Assembly (NCBI GenBank): GCA_009783855.1
Contig: WRCO01000012.1
Coordinates: forward strand, 1 to 32,488
Direction: 5' to 3'
DNA length: 32,488 nucleotides
Source of the DNA: Alphaproteobacteria bacterium
Lineage (GTDB): Bacteria > Pseudomonadota > Alphaproteobacteria > Rs-D84
Shown here: piece by piece, positions 16,034 to 22,509 of the stretch
Numbering within the stretch: the stretch's first letter is position 1
Layout of the letters: the number at the start of each line of letters is the position of its first letter
Notes under the pieces: model-generated
The model's input: the letters and a program-made list of their open reading frames with translations, nothing else
Told to the model about the DNA's origin: nothing
Databases searched by the model: none
Position numbers and translations under genes: made by a program

Positions 16034-16159
16034 GGCATAAGTCATAAGACATATGGCATAAAAACTCTTGATTTCACGAACACAAATTTTATATAATCGG
16101 GGTATGAAAAAACTATTGCGCGCTTTTTCCCTATGCCTTGTGACTTGTGCCTTGTGCCT
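16034..16159. repeat. Heptamer inverted-pair element G
   Basis: Left arm 16034-16061 is four heptamers (GGCATAA, GTCATAA and so on), starting right after the tolA stop. Right arm 16132-16159 is four heptamers of the inverse word (TGTGCCT and so on). The 70-bp spacer contains a promoter and the start codon of the next gene; the right arm encodes the hydrophobic core of its signal peptide. Confidence 0.8.
16068..16097 (+). promoter_or_regulatory. Promoter predicted to give a leaderless mRNA
   Basis: TTGATT (16068-16073), 18 bp, TATAAT (16092-16097). The ATG of the next gene lies only 6 bp after the -10, so transcription should start at or within a base or two of the start codon. Confidence 0.65.
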
Positions 16160-16436
16160 TGACAGCGCAAGCGCATACCAATTGGTATCAAGCCGGGAAC
16201 TTGGCACGGGCGAGGCAAGGAACCAAAACGTCACCGTGCGCTGTACGACGCCCACGGGCGGCACGACGAATGAAACGTGCCAATTGCGCCGCTATGTGCG
16301 GTGCCGGCGCGGCGGCGACGGCCGCACAACGTGCAGCGGGTGGCAGCCATGGCGCGACATCCGCAACCCGTCGCGTGAATTCGGCGATTGGCGTTCCGCC
16401 GCCGACGCGTGCTGTCGTGCGAAAGGACTTCGATAA
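16104..16436 (+). CDS. Small secreted Cys-rich protein
   Basis: 110 residues from ATG 16104 (MKKLLRAFSLCLVTCALCLDSASA), a Sec signal peptide likely cut after ASA. The mature part of about 86 residues has six Cys (VRC, ETC, VRC, TTC, ACC), is very basic, and has a CSGWQPWRDI segment. Probably periplasmic or exported and disulphide-bonded. The hydrophobic core of the signal peptide is encoded by the right arm of heptamer element G. It follows the tol operon with its own promoter and ends in a strong terminator. No family recognised. Confidence 0.75.
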   Translation: MKKLLRAFSLCLVTCALCLDSASAYQLVSSRELGTGEARNQNVTVRCTTPTGGTTNETCQLRRYVRCRRGGDGRTTCSGWQPWRDIRNPSREFGDWRSAADACCRAKGLR

Positions 16437-16460
16437 AAAATCCGGCAATGCCGGATTTTT
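16435..16460. terminator. Rho-independent terminator
   Basis: Stem AATCCGGC/GCCGGATT with loop AAT-size, preceded by an A-run and followed by TTTTTT. It begins at the stop codon of the small secreted protein gene. Confidence 0.92.
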
Positions 16461-16587
16461 TATTCCATCATCGAGTTTGTCCCACAAGGACCATTGAGCG
16501 CACATTTTAGCGAATTTTGCCATATTCCAACATTGTATTATTTGTATTCTGAAAACCATTGAGAGGCAATAAAAGCACGGGAAAATT

Positions 16588-16627
16588 GCCATATAGACGC
16601 CATACGGAATCGCCATATTAGCGCCAT
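16588..16627. repeat. GCCATA direct repeats, left of the island
   Basis: GCCAT(A) occurs at 16588, 16599, 16612 and 16623, spaced 11, 13 and 11 bp, about one helical turn. The unit GCCATAT-NNN-CGCCAT recurs on the far side of the island at 17709. Another single GCCATA is at 16519. The remaining 16461-16587 stretch is AT-rich with no gene seen. Confidence 0.6.
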
Positions 16628-16656
16628 GCAAATTAAAAAGTGTTAAAATTATGACT

Positions 16657-16674
16657 TGTCTAATATATTAGACA
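16657..16674. repeat. 18-bp palindrome TGTCTAATATATTAGACA, copy 2
   Basis: Perfect dyad (20 bp if the flanking T/A are counted) 36 bp before ATG 16711. Its centre, TAATAT, could serve as a -10, so a bound protein would block transcription of the regulator gene. Identical in sequence to the copies at 46, 17023 and 17668. Confidence 0.9.
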
Positions 16675-16710
16675 ACTTTATAATAACACTTATAGTTTAA
16701 GGAGAATGAA

Positions 16711-17019
16711 ATGCGATTCAAATTTTTATCCAAACCTGTCATAGAAAGACAACACTTTATTGTTAATAAAAAAATCGACCAAAAATTGATTGCTGAATTA
16801 TCGGTTGCATTGGATAATCTGGATATCGAAAAAATCAAATCCGTTTTAATGGAAATTGCAAAAACTCACCCACGGCGGTCTGACATTCCGGCGATACTGG
16901 GGATTTCCAGACCTGGGTTTTATAATATACTTTCGCCATCCGGCAATCCTGGATTTATAACAATATTGCGCTTATTGAATTTATTTGATATAAAATTACA
17001 AGTTGAAGCAAGAAAATAA
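16711..17019 (+). CDS. HI1420-type antitoxin-like HTH regulator
   Basis: 102 residues. The C-terminal two thirds match the 'putative addiction module antidote' pattern (TIGR02684/HI1420): LSVALDNLDIEKIKSVLMEIAK, then the helix-turn-helix DIPAILGISRPGFYNILSP, then GNPGFITILRLLNLFDIKLQVE. Such proteins usually neutralise a HigB-like toxin encoded just upstream and bind their own promoter. No toxin gene lies upstream here; the partner position is held by the unknown gene downstream. Good Shine-Dalgarno (AAGGAG) before the ATG. The gene is clearly AT-richer than the chromosome around it and is bounded on both sides by the 18-bp palindrome, which is a natural candidate operator. Confidence 0.85.
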   Translation: MRFKFLSKPVIERQHFIVNKKIDQKLIAELSVALDNLDIEKIKSVLMEIAKTHPRRSDIPAILGISRPGFYNILSPSGNPGFITILRLLNLFDIKLQVEARK

Positions 17020-17022
17020 TGC

Positions 17023-17040
17023 TGTCTAATATATTAGACA
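17023..17040. repeat. 18-bp palindrome TGTCTAATATATTAGACA, copy 3
   Basis: Lies between the two island genes, starting 3 bp after the stop of the first and ending 20 bp before the ATG of the second. It shares the preceding TAATGC with copy 4, so those two are identical over 24 bp. TTGAAG at 17002-17007 is 20 bp before the dyad's TAATAT centre region and could be a -35. Confidence 0.9.
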
Positions 17041-17060
17041 AGCAATAATAGGGGTATAAA

Positions 17061-17654
17061 ATGGGATCGCAAGAAGTTATACAAGAGGCGGCAAATAAAA
17101 TCACCACTATGTTATTAAATGAAATAACTGATGCTTTCAATAAAACATTAGAAACTTCCATAGAATTAGCAGATGCAAAAGCTGTCTGGGATATTTTCAA
17201 CAGTCCGAATAAGGGTTCTTTAACTGTTCGTCAATTTAATCTACTAGAAACCACCTTAAATTCTTTCTTCACTTGTTATGATTTTATAAGAAATGAAATC
17301 GAAGAGAATCCCGAACAATATATACAATCTATGATGAAGCTTGGATTGACACCACCGCAATTTATAAATTTACTTATAGAAAAACTGTCGGGTTATTTAA
17401 TAATGGGTGAGAAACGAATGGTTGAACTAAGACCTTGTTATATATCTGCATTAAAAACCGCAATCGAATTAGGTGCATATCCAGAATTGGAGGCATTAAA
17501 TATGTCCCCAGAAAAATTTATAGAATCTTCTTTGGAGATGATTGATAGGCTTGATGGAAATCCATTGTCTGCCAGAGATTCAATGCAGATATACGAGGCA
17601 CTTTCACAGGGAAAAACATATCCCGAATACTTAGCAGAAAAGAATGATAAATAA
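17061..17654 (+). CDS. Unknown all-helical island protein
   Basis: 197 residues, predicted almost wholly alpha-helical, acidic, with no signal peptide and no clear membrane helix. A loose internal repeat is visible: LTPPQFINLLIEKLSG (about 104-119) and MSPEKFIESSLEMIDR (about 156-171). Only three Cys-type or aromatic clusters, no catalytic motif. AGGGGT precedes ATG 17061. AT-rich base use like the regulator gene before it and unlike the flanks. Its position suggests it is the effector or partner of the antitoxin-like regulator, but it does not look like HigB, RelE or any toxin I know. Confidence 0.75.
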   Translation: MGSQEVIQEAANKITTMLLNEITDAFNKTLETSIELADAKAVWDIFNSPNKGSLTVRQFNLLETTLNSFFTCYDFIRNEIEENPEQYIQSMMKLGLTPPQFINLLIEKLSGYLIMGEKRMVELRPCYISALKTAIELGAYPELEALNMSPEKFIESSLEMIDRLDGNPLSARDSMQIYEALSQGKTYPEYLAEKNDK

Positions 17655-17667
17655 ATCAAAGTAATGC

Positions 17668-17685
17668 TGTCTAATATATTAGACA
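17668..17685. repeat. 18-bp palindrome TGTCTAATATATTAGACA, copy 4
   Basis: Perfect dyad, extended to 22 bp by flanking GC/GC. It lies 13 bp after the stop of the second island gene. No plus-strand gene follows (the next gene is convergent), so it does not look like an ordinary promoter operator. Confidence 0.9.
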
Positions 17686-17708
17686 GCTTATAGGCTTTCA
17701 AGGGAATC

Positions 17709-17725
17709 GCCATATTGCCGCCATA
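17709..17725. repeat. GCCATA direct repeats, right of the island
   Basis: GCCATA at 17709 and 17720 (11 bp apart). The 14-bp string GGAATCGCCATATT at 17703-17716 is also present at 16606-16619, so the island is bracketed by a direct repeat. Confidence 0.6.
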
Positions 17726-17743
17726 CGGATTTTCCCGACAATC

Positions 17744-17787
17744 AAAAAACCTTGCAATACCATACGATGCAAGGGTTCCGGTTTTTT
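17744..17787. terminator. Bidirectional terminator
   Basis: Stem CCTTGCA/TGCAAGG with an 11-nt loop, flanked by AAAAAA and, further out, GGTTTTTT. It can end both the island transcript and the convergent minus-strand gene (stop at 17801). Confidence 0.75.
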
Positions 17788-17800
17788 AAGGATTTAATTT

Positions 17801-20152
17801 TTATTGCGACCGCACCCGCCACGGTTCGTCGTTCATGATAAGGTAATACAGTTCTTGATTTTCCGTGCCCGGGTTGCGGATAATCGGCCGCACTACATAA
17901 ATATCGACATCACAGAATCCCGCAGGTGCGCCCGCCCGCCCGACGGCATTCGACACCACGACTCCGGCGGTAAGCGCCGGTCCGGCAATCCCAAGTATCG
18001 CCGCCGCCTGTGCAATTCGACCGGCATTGTTGCCCATATAATCGTCTTGGGTTTCTTCCAAATCTTGGTGGAATTTTGCGGCGAAATCCATCGCTTGCAA
18101 AAACGCCGCGTCATCGTCCGCCGGGTTCGTCGAATCTCCCGCCCACATAAGCCACATTCCATGATTGACTATGTTTTCCTGCCCCTTTATATCGTCCGCG
18201 GACAAAAGCAGCAAAGGCTTGAACATCAAAGTGCTTGTAAATCCGGAAACTTCGGTGACCGACCAATCGTAAACATTGCCAAGGAATCGCAAAGCGCCGT
18301 AAAGGAACGCAAGGTTGGTCGCGCCGTGCCCGGCCATATGGCCGGCTAACGCGGTCGCTTGGAAAAGATAGTTGCGGGTTGTCCCTGCGACGCCGGATTG
18401 GCTTCCGGCGCGGCGCGCGGCGCGGCCAAGCCGGTTAAGGTTCCGTCCGCCGCCCCGTGCGGCGCGATATGTTGTCCAGTACGCCTTTGACGCGCGATAT
18501 CCGCGCGCGATGACGTTGCCGGTCTGGGGCCGCATTACCCGGTATGCGCGCATGCCTCGTTGCAGTCTTGCCACTTCGGCAAGAGCGTTGCTTGCCTCGG
18601 CAAACTGCGCCACTTCGGTATTTCTTAACAATTCGGTTTTGACCCTGTTTGCTTCTGTAAGCTGTCCTTGTAAATTTCTTATCGCGGTTGCGGAATCCGT
18701 CGTCGTGTCGGCGACATTTACCGCACTTCGCGCCCGGTTTAATGCGACATGAGCCTGGTCCTGTTGTTGCATAAGCCGGCCGATATATTCCGGATTTCTT
18801 CCGGCGCGGCGCGCGGCGGCGACCGCTTCGTCCGCGCGGTTTGCCACGCGCAGCGCATCGTCGTAATTATTTATGGCGGTAATTCTTCGGTTGAGCCGCG
18901 TTATCTCTATATTGGTCCGACGGAACTGATGTATAGGGTTTGCGGCGCTTGCCGTGTGCGCGGCGGCGCGCGCAGTATTCGCAGTGGCATTCGCGACATT
19001 CGCGGCGTTCCTTGCCTCGGTCGCGGCGCGGACGGCGTTTTCATAATTGGCGGCGGCGCTTGTAATGGCGTCTACATCGCCGCCGCGCGCGGCGTTCATA
19101 TAAGCGGTCCGCGCGCTTGTCACGGCGTTGTCTGCGGCGCGTGCGGCGTCTGTTGCGGCGCTTGCCGCGCGCGCGGCGGCGTTCGCATCGGTTACCGCGT
19201 CTATGGTCTTCATCGTCTTGACGGCTTTATGCAGATGCCGGCCGCTGTTTCCCGCGCGGATGCCTTTGAACCAAAGGCTTATCTTGGTGCCGATGCCGGC
19301 GGTAAAGACGGTAAGCGCGACATCGCCCGCAACCTGTGCCCATGTAATCCATTGAAGGTTGACATCGCCCGCGACATAATAATCATTGCCGCGGAACGCA
19401 AGTCCCAATATATTTACATCCCTTGCGCCGTCGGCGGTTTCACCCGTGGTGCGGCGCGCGGCCATGTTGACAAGGTCCATGTCGTTGGCAAGCGCGGACT
19501 TGCTTGTGCACATTGGCACGGCAAGAAGTCCGCCAAGATTTCCCCACGCCGCATCGTTATGATTCGTGGGATAAAACCGGGCAAGGTTGTCCGCAATATA
19601 CCGAAGCGATATGGTATTATACCGCGCGCGGCCGTCTTCATCGACGCCGGCGAATGGAAGCATGCTGTCCGCCTGTACCACCATGATTGCGTACCATGCG
19701 GGGTCGGTGTTCGCCCATTCGACATTCGGGTCGCCGCCCACAAGTTCGGACGGCGCGCCGACCGGCAATTCGCGGCGTTCGGCAAGCTGGGTCCTTTGAC
19801 GTATCATTCGTTTTTGTACGGAATAATTGACGATGATTTCGCGCGCGTCCGTATCGCCTTCGAAAAACGGAGGGAACCTGTACCCGACGGGCGGAAAGTG
19901 AACGACTTCGTCGTCGGATAAATTAAGCGGCGCGATGCACGCAAGTACTTGTCTGTTTACTTCAAGATTTTGAAAGGTCTGGAAAACCCATTGCTGGATG
20001 ATGTGTTCGGGGTCATCTTCTTCGACTTCGTCCGCGCTGTTATAAAGCGCGTCACGGAATACCCGCGCGGCGCATTGCAGTGGCGCCGCATCCGCGCGCG
20101 CCACACCGGCACACAAAAACACCATCCCAAAAATAAGGAATTTCTTTAACAT
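17801..20152 (-). CDS. Large secreted/membrane protein with Ala-rich helical domain
   Basis: 783 residues from ATG 20152 (MLKKFLIFGMVFLCAGVARADA), a Sec signal peptide. Residues about 20-280 form a soluble domain with few Cys. A hydrophobic patch (VAGDVALTVFTAGIGTKISLWF) follows. Residues about 315-560 are an Ala/Arg/Asn-rich long helical region (AARAASAATDAARAADNAV type), probably coiled coil. The C-terminal third has hydrophobic stretches (NLAFLYGALRFLGNVYDW, AAAILGIAGPALTAGVVVSN) and a short soluble tail. The promoter is the TTGCCC/TGATATAAT type shared with the genes upstream. I do not recognise the family; an envelope or exported structural protein is likely. Confidence 0.78.
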   Translation of the reverse strand: MLKKFLIFGMVFLCAGVARADAAPLQCAARVFRDALYNSADEVEEDDPEHIIQQWVFQTFQNLEVNRQVLACIAPLNLSDDEVVHFPPVGYRFPPFFEGDTDAREIIVNYSVQKRMIRQRTQLAERRELPVGAPSELVGGDPNVEWANTDPAWYAIMVVQADSMLPFAGVDEDGRARYNTISLRYIADNLARFYPTNHNDAAWGNLGGLLAVPMCTSKSALANDMDLVNMAARRTTGETADGARDVNILGLAFRGNDYYVAGDVNLQWITWAQVAGDVALTVFTAGIGTKISLWFKGIRAGNSGRHLHKAVKTMKTIDAVTDANAAARAASAATDAARAADNAVTSARTAYMNAARGGDVDAITSAAANYENAVRAATEARNAANVANATANTARAAAHTASAANPIHQFRRTNIEITRLNRRITAINNYDDALRVANRADEAVAAARRAGRNPEYIGRLMQQQDQAHVALNRARSAVNVADTTTDSATAIRNLQGQLTEANRVKTELLRNTEVAQFAEASNALAEVARLQRGMRAYRVMRPQTGNVIARGYRASKAYWTTYRAARGGGRNLNRLGRAARRAGSQSGVAGTTRNYLFQATALAGHMAGHGATNLAFLYGALRFLGNVYDWSVTEVSGFTSTLMFKPLLLLSADDIKGQENIVNHGMWLMWAGDSTNPADDDAAFLQAMDFAAKFHQDLEETQDDYMGNNAGRIAQAAAILGIAGPALTAGVVVSNAVGRAGAPAGFCDVDIYVVRPIIRNPGTENQELYYLIMNDEPWRVRSQ

Positions 20153-20165
20153 CTCTCTTGATTGG

Positions 20166-20194
20166 ATTATATCAGAAAAGCGCTGAAGGGGCAA
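20166..20194 (-). promoter_or_regulatory. Extended -10 promoter of the 783-residue protein gene
   Basis: On the minus strand: TTGCCC (20194-20189), 17 bp, TGA-TATAAT (-10 at 20171-20166), then 13 nt to the ATG. The -35 lies inside the GGGGCAAAT/ATTTGCCCC palindrome. Confidence 0.75.
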
Positions 20195-20276
20195 ATATCA
20201 TTTGCCCCAGATAATTCCAACAAATTCATAATTTATTGTGTGTTGTGATACAATGCAGGGCGAATGATATTCGCCC
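20188..20276. repeat. Pair of intergenic GGGC-type palindromes
   Basis: 20188-20208 has arms GGGGCAAAT and ATTTGCCCC around ATC. 20258-20276 has arms GGGCGAAT and ATTCGCCC around GAT. The first is repeated at 25335-25354. The 49 bp between them are AT-rich with no gene. A family of short mobile or regulatory palindromes is likely. Confidence 0.75.
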
Positions 20277-20293
20277 CTACGAATACGAACACG

Positions 20294-20322
20294 ATATCAA
20301 AACCGGGCGGGGAGGCAAGGTG
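20294..20322. repeat. Imperfect direct repeat left of parDE
   Basis: The stretch with ACCGGGCGGGG and GCAAGG matches 20950-20980 with a few changes. On the minus strand the right copy is a complete promoter; the left copy has lost the -10 (TATCGT instead of TATAAT). The two copies bracket the parDE locus. Confidence 0.6.
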
Positions 20323-20392
20323 AACAAACTTTTCGCTTGAACCCTATACCAATATATATTACTATATAATACCAGAGCCAAAGGAGGCAAAT

Positions 20393-20626
20393 ATGGCAAG
20401 AAACACAAGCGTAACTTTGGGTGAACGCTATGATAACTTTACAGACGAACAAGTCCGCACCGGACGCTATAATTCGGTGAGCGAGGTTGTCCGCGCCGGC
20501 CTTCGTCTTTTGGAAGACCGGGAAGCAAAACTTGGCGCGCTTCGCGAAGCGCTTATCGTCGGCGAACAAAGCGGCCGTTCCGAACGTTCGTACAAAGAAA
20601 TATTCAGAAGCCTGAAACAAGGATAG
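20393..20626 (+). CDS. parD: ParD-type antitoxin (ribbon-helix-helix)
   Basis: 77 residues. N-terminal ribbon-helix-helix (MARNTSVTLGERYDNFTDEQV, then SVSEVVRAGLRLLEDRE) binds DNA as a dimer and represses the operon; the C-terminal half (LREALIVGEQSG...YKEIFRSL) wraps the ParE toxin. An ideal Shine-Dalgarno (AAAGGAGG) precedes the ATG. The upstream region is AT-rich with TATATAAT and ATATATATT words that may hold promoter and operator. parE follows within 4 bp. The antitoxin reads as intact. Confidence 0.93.
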   Translation: MARNTSVTLGERYDNFTDEQVRTGRYNSVSEVVRAGLRLLEDREAKLGALREALIVGEQSGRSERSYKEIFRSLKQG

Positions 20627-20629
20627 ATC

Positions 20630-20907
20630 ATGTTGTTTACAAGCGCACAAGCAGAATCCGATTTGGATAATATATCCGTTTATACTGCGGAAACTTGGGG
20701 ATTGATTATATGCAAATCCTGGAAACAGCGTTTGATATGCTTGCCGAATCACCGAAGACAGGACAGAATATAGATTATATAAGACATGGATATTTCAGAT
20801 ATACCGTTGGCAAACATGTAATCTTTTATCACTTTGTATCGGACACAGACATTGAAGTCGTCCGAATTCTACATCAAAGCATGGATGTTGAGTCACACCT
20901 GTCCTGA
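20630..20907 (+). pseudogene. parE: ParE-type toxin, frameshifted at a G-run
   Basis: The first 25 codons from ATG 20630 read MLFTSAQAESDLDNISVYTAETWG, a ParE N-terminus. The family match then continues in another frame (DYMQILETAFDMLAESPKTG, GYFRYTVGKHVIFYHF, IEVVRILHQSMDVESHL) to the stop at 20907. One extra G in the GGGG run at 20697-20700 would restore a single 93-residue ORF. ParE normally poisons DNA gyrase. As given, the toxin is broken, or the run is a sequencing error or a slippage site. The ATG lies 4 bp after the parD stop, and a terminator follows. Confidence 0.88.
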
Positions 20908-20927
20908 TAAAAAGACAGGATTTTTTT
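20898..20927 (+). terminator. Terminator of parDE
   Basis: Stem CCTGTC/GACAGG (or the alternative TCCTG/CAGGA) followed by seven T. It overlaps the parE stop codon. Confidence 0.85.
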
Positions 20928-20946
20928 ATCATCTCTCTCGACCAGA

Positions 20947-20976
20947 ATTATATCAGAAAACCGGGCGGGGGTGCAA
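20947..20976 (-). promoter_or_regulatory. Orphan extended -10 promoter facing into parE
   Basis: Minus strand: TTGCAC (20976-20971), 18 bp, TGA-TATAAT (20952-20947), then 14 nt including GAGAGAG to an ATG at 20932. The ORF begins MIKK, as signal-peptide genes do, but runs antisense through parE and soon stops. It looks like the 5' end of a secreted-protein gene whose body has been lost. 20977-21084 otherwise holds a degenerate single arm of the CGTCATTCCC repeat near 21000 and no gene. Confidence 0.65.
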
Positions 20977-21084
20977 GGGGATGCAAACGGCTTGCCAAAG
21001 TCGTCATTCCCACGAAGGCATGACTGGGTTGTTTGGAAAAGCTATTGAACGAGTTTTTTGTCATTTCGGCGACGGATTGCAATA

Positions 21085-22509
21085 TTAATCAGACACCGCA
21101 AAGGGGCCGCCGACAACCATGACCTGTGTAAGATCTGTAGCAATCTTATCAGGCGACATCAAGCGCCAGGTCGCGATTGTACCAGCAGTCACCAACATAG
21201 CCCCACCCACGATCCAACCCGCAACCGGAACTTTAAGAGCGATGGCACCGGTTGTTGCGAGACCCGCCAAGCCACCCTTGAACGTTGCCACAGCGGCATA
21301 CCCAACCACCCCCCCTTTTATTGCCACAGCGGTGCCGGTAAAAGCATGTCCATAAGCGACCGCACTGGTCGCGGGTATGGCCCAAAGCCCGAATGTCCCA
21401 AGACCGACCGCAGCGCCTGTACCATAAATTGCACCGGCATTACTCCCACCTTGTACTCTGGTAATCCTCTCGCTTAAACTTCCAAATCCAACAACTTTGC
21501 CCGTCGCGAAATCGATAGGCACATTTGTGCGGTCCAGCGACACAAGATAAACGTAAAGTTTTTGGGTTCCTTCGGTGCACTTTGTGCCTTTAAGATTCTT
21601 TGCGAAATCTTCTGCCATTTGAAGCCCGACTTTCAGATTTTGAAACACCACTACTTCCTGTTTATTGGAGCCTCGGGTTTGTGCAAGCAACAGGCCGGGA
21701 AATGCGCGCATATTATCTCCGGGTGGGAAATCAATGATAAATCTTGCGTTTTCATTCCTATGAAACTGATTCTGGAAATCGGTGTCTTTGATTGTTTGTC
21801 TCATCGCAACCGAAACACCGTTGCTCGCACTTATGCCAAAGCCCCAAGCAATGTTCCAATCGGCGCACTGGCGTGACCACCATCTGTGATTTGCATTACG
21901 TCCAACTGCCCATCCGATATCAGGTTTAATGTCTCTGCCAGTGACAGGATCTCTGGCCATATCTCCTCTGGAATTTCCTTGTTCCCCAAAAACACGAACG
22001 CTATCGTTCTTATCGACAGCGCGGGTTATCGCACTTCCGGGGTTTTTGTTTCTATTCCAAACCATTATACTGTACGTACCCGGAAAATAATCAAATAGCT
22101 TTTTAATATCAAATATAAAGATAAACGCTTCACCTTCGTTACTGAACTGGAACCCGACCGCTGCCTCGTCGTCAAATTTTGCGATAGCGATTATCATCTC
22201 ACCTCCGCCTTCACCGCAAACACGAGACATTGCTTGGGCATAGGCATTATATATCTGTCTTACGGTACCCGAACTCTGAAGCATGTTTCCAATCTGATCG
22301 CCATCATACTCGTCTGTCCGCGGGTTCAGCGCCGCACGAAAAATTGTTTGCATCTCTGCAAGGAATCTACCCTCTATTTCTATGAAATCTCGACAAAGTT
22401 GCCATGCCCCCGATCCAGCCGGAAGATCGACAATTTCGGCCAAAACTGGTCTTACACCAAGACAGACTGTCACAAAAATGGCAAAGAAAAATTTCTTTAT
22501 CAAGCTCAT
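21085..22509 (-). CDS. Exported protein with glycine-rich hydrophobic C-terminus
   Basis: 474 residues. Sec signal peptide (MSLIKKFFFAIFVTVCLGVRPVLA). The mature N-terminal 300 residues are soluble, with Cys at WQLCRDF, RVCGEG, RQCADW and TKCTEG that could pair, and aromatic-rich segments (NHRWWSRQCADWNIAWGFGI). The last 130 residues are small-residue-rich hydrophobic stretches (GAIYGTGAAVGLGTFGLWAI, AGWIVGGAMLVTAGTIATW), probably three or four membrane segments, then a short tail. ATG 22509 overlaps the stop of the upstream gene by 4 bp, so translation is coupled. Base use is somewhat AT-richer than neighbours. Unknown family. Confidence 0.78.
   Translation of the reverse strand: MSLIKKFFFAIFVTVCLGVRPVLAEIVDLPAGSGAWQLCRDFIEIEGRFLAEMQTIFRAALNPRTDEYDGDQIGNMLQSSGTVRQIYNAYAQAMSRVCGEGGGEMIIAIAKFDDEAAVGFQFSNEGEAFIFIFDIKKLFDYFPGTYSIMVWNRNKNPGSAITRAVDKNDSVRVFGEQGNSRGDMARDPVTGRDIKPDIGWAVGRNANHRWWSRQCADWNIAWGFGISASNGVSVAMRQTIKDTDFQNQFHRNENARFIIDFPPGDNMRAFPGLLLAQTRGSNKQEVVVFQNLKVGLQMAEDFAKNLKGTKCTEGTQKLYVYLVSLDRTNVPIDFATGKVVGFGSLSERITRVQGGSNAGAIYGTGAAVGLGTFGLWAIPATSAVAYGHAFTGTAVAIKGGVVGYAAVATFKGGLAGLATTGAIALKVPVAGWIVGGAMLVTAGTIATWRLMSPDKIATDLTQVMVVGGPFAVSD

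Noticed and set aside
16711-17654. Classical HigBA or RelBE toxin-antitoxin call for the island
   Set aside because: Only the antitoxin-like HTH is recognisable; the second protein has no RelE/HigB features and lies on the wrong side for an HI1419-HI1420 pair.
16461-17800. Insertion sequence or integron interpretation of the island
   Set aside because: No transposase, integrase or recombinase is encoded, and the palindromes are too short and symmetric to be typical attC sites.
18749-19921. 390-residue plus-strand ORF rich in Gly/Cys/Arg
   Set aside because: Antisense shadow of the Ala-rich helical domain; composition is what the complement of Ala/Arg codons gives.
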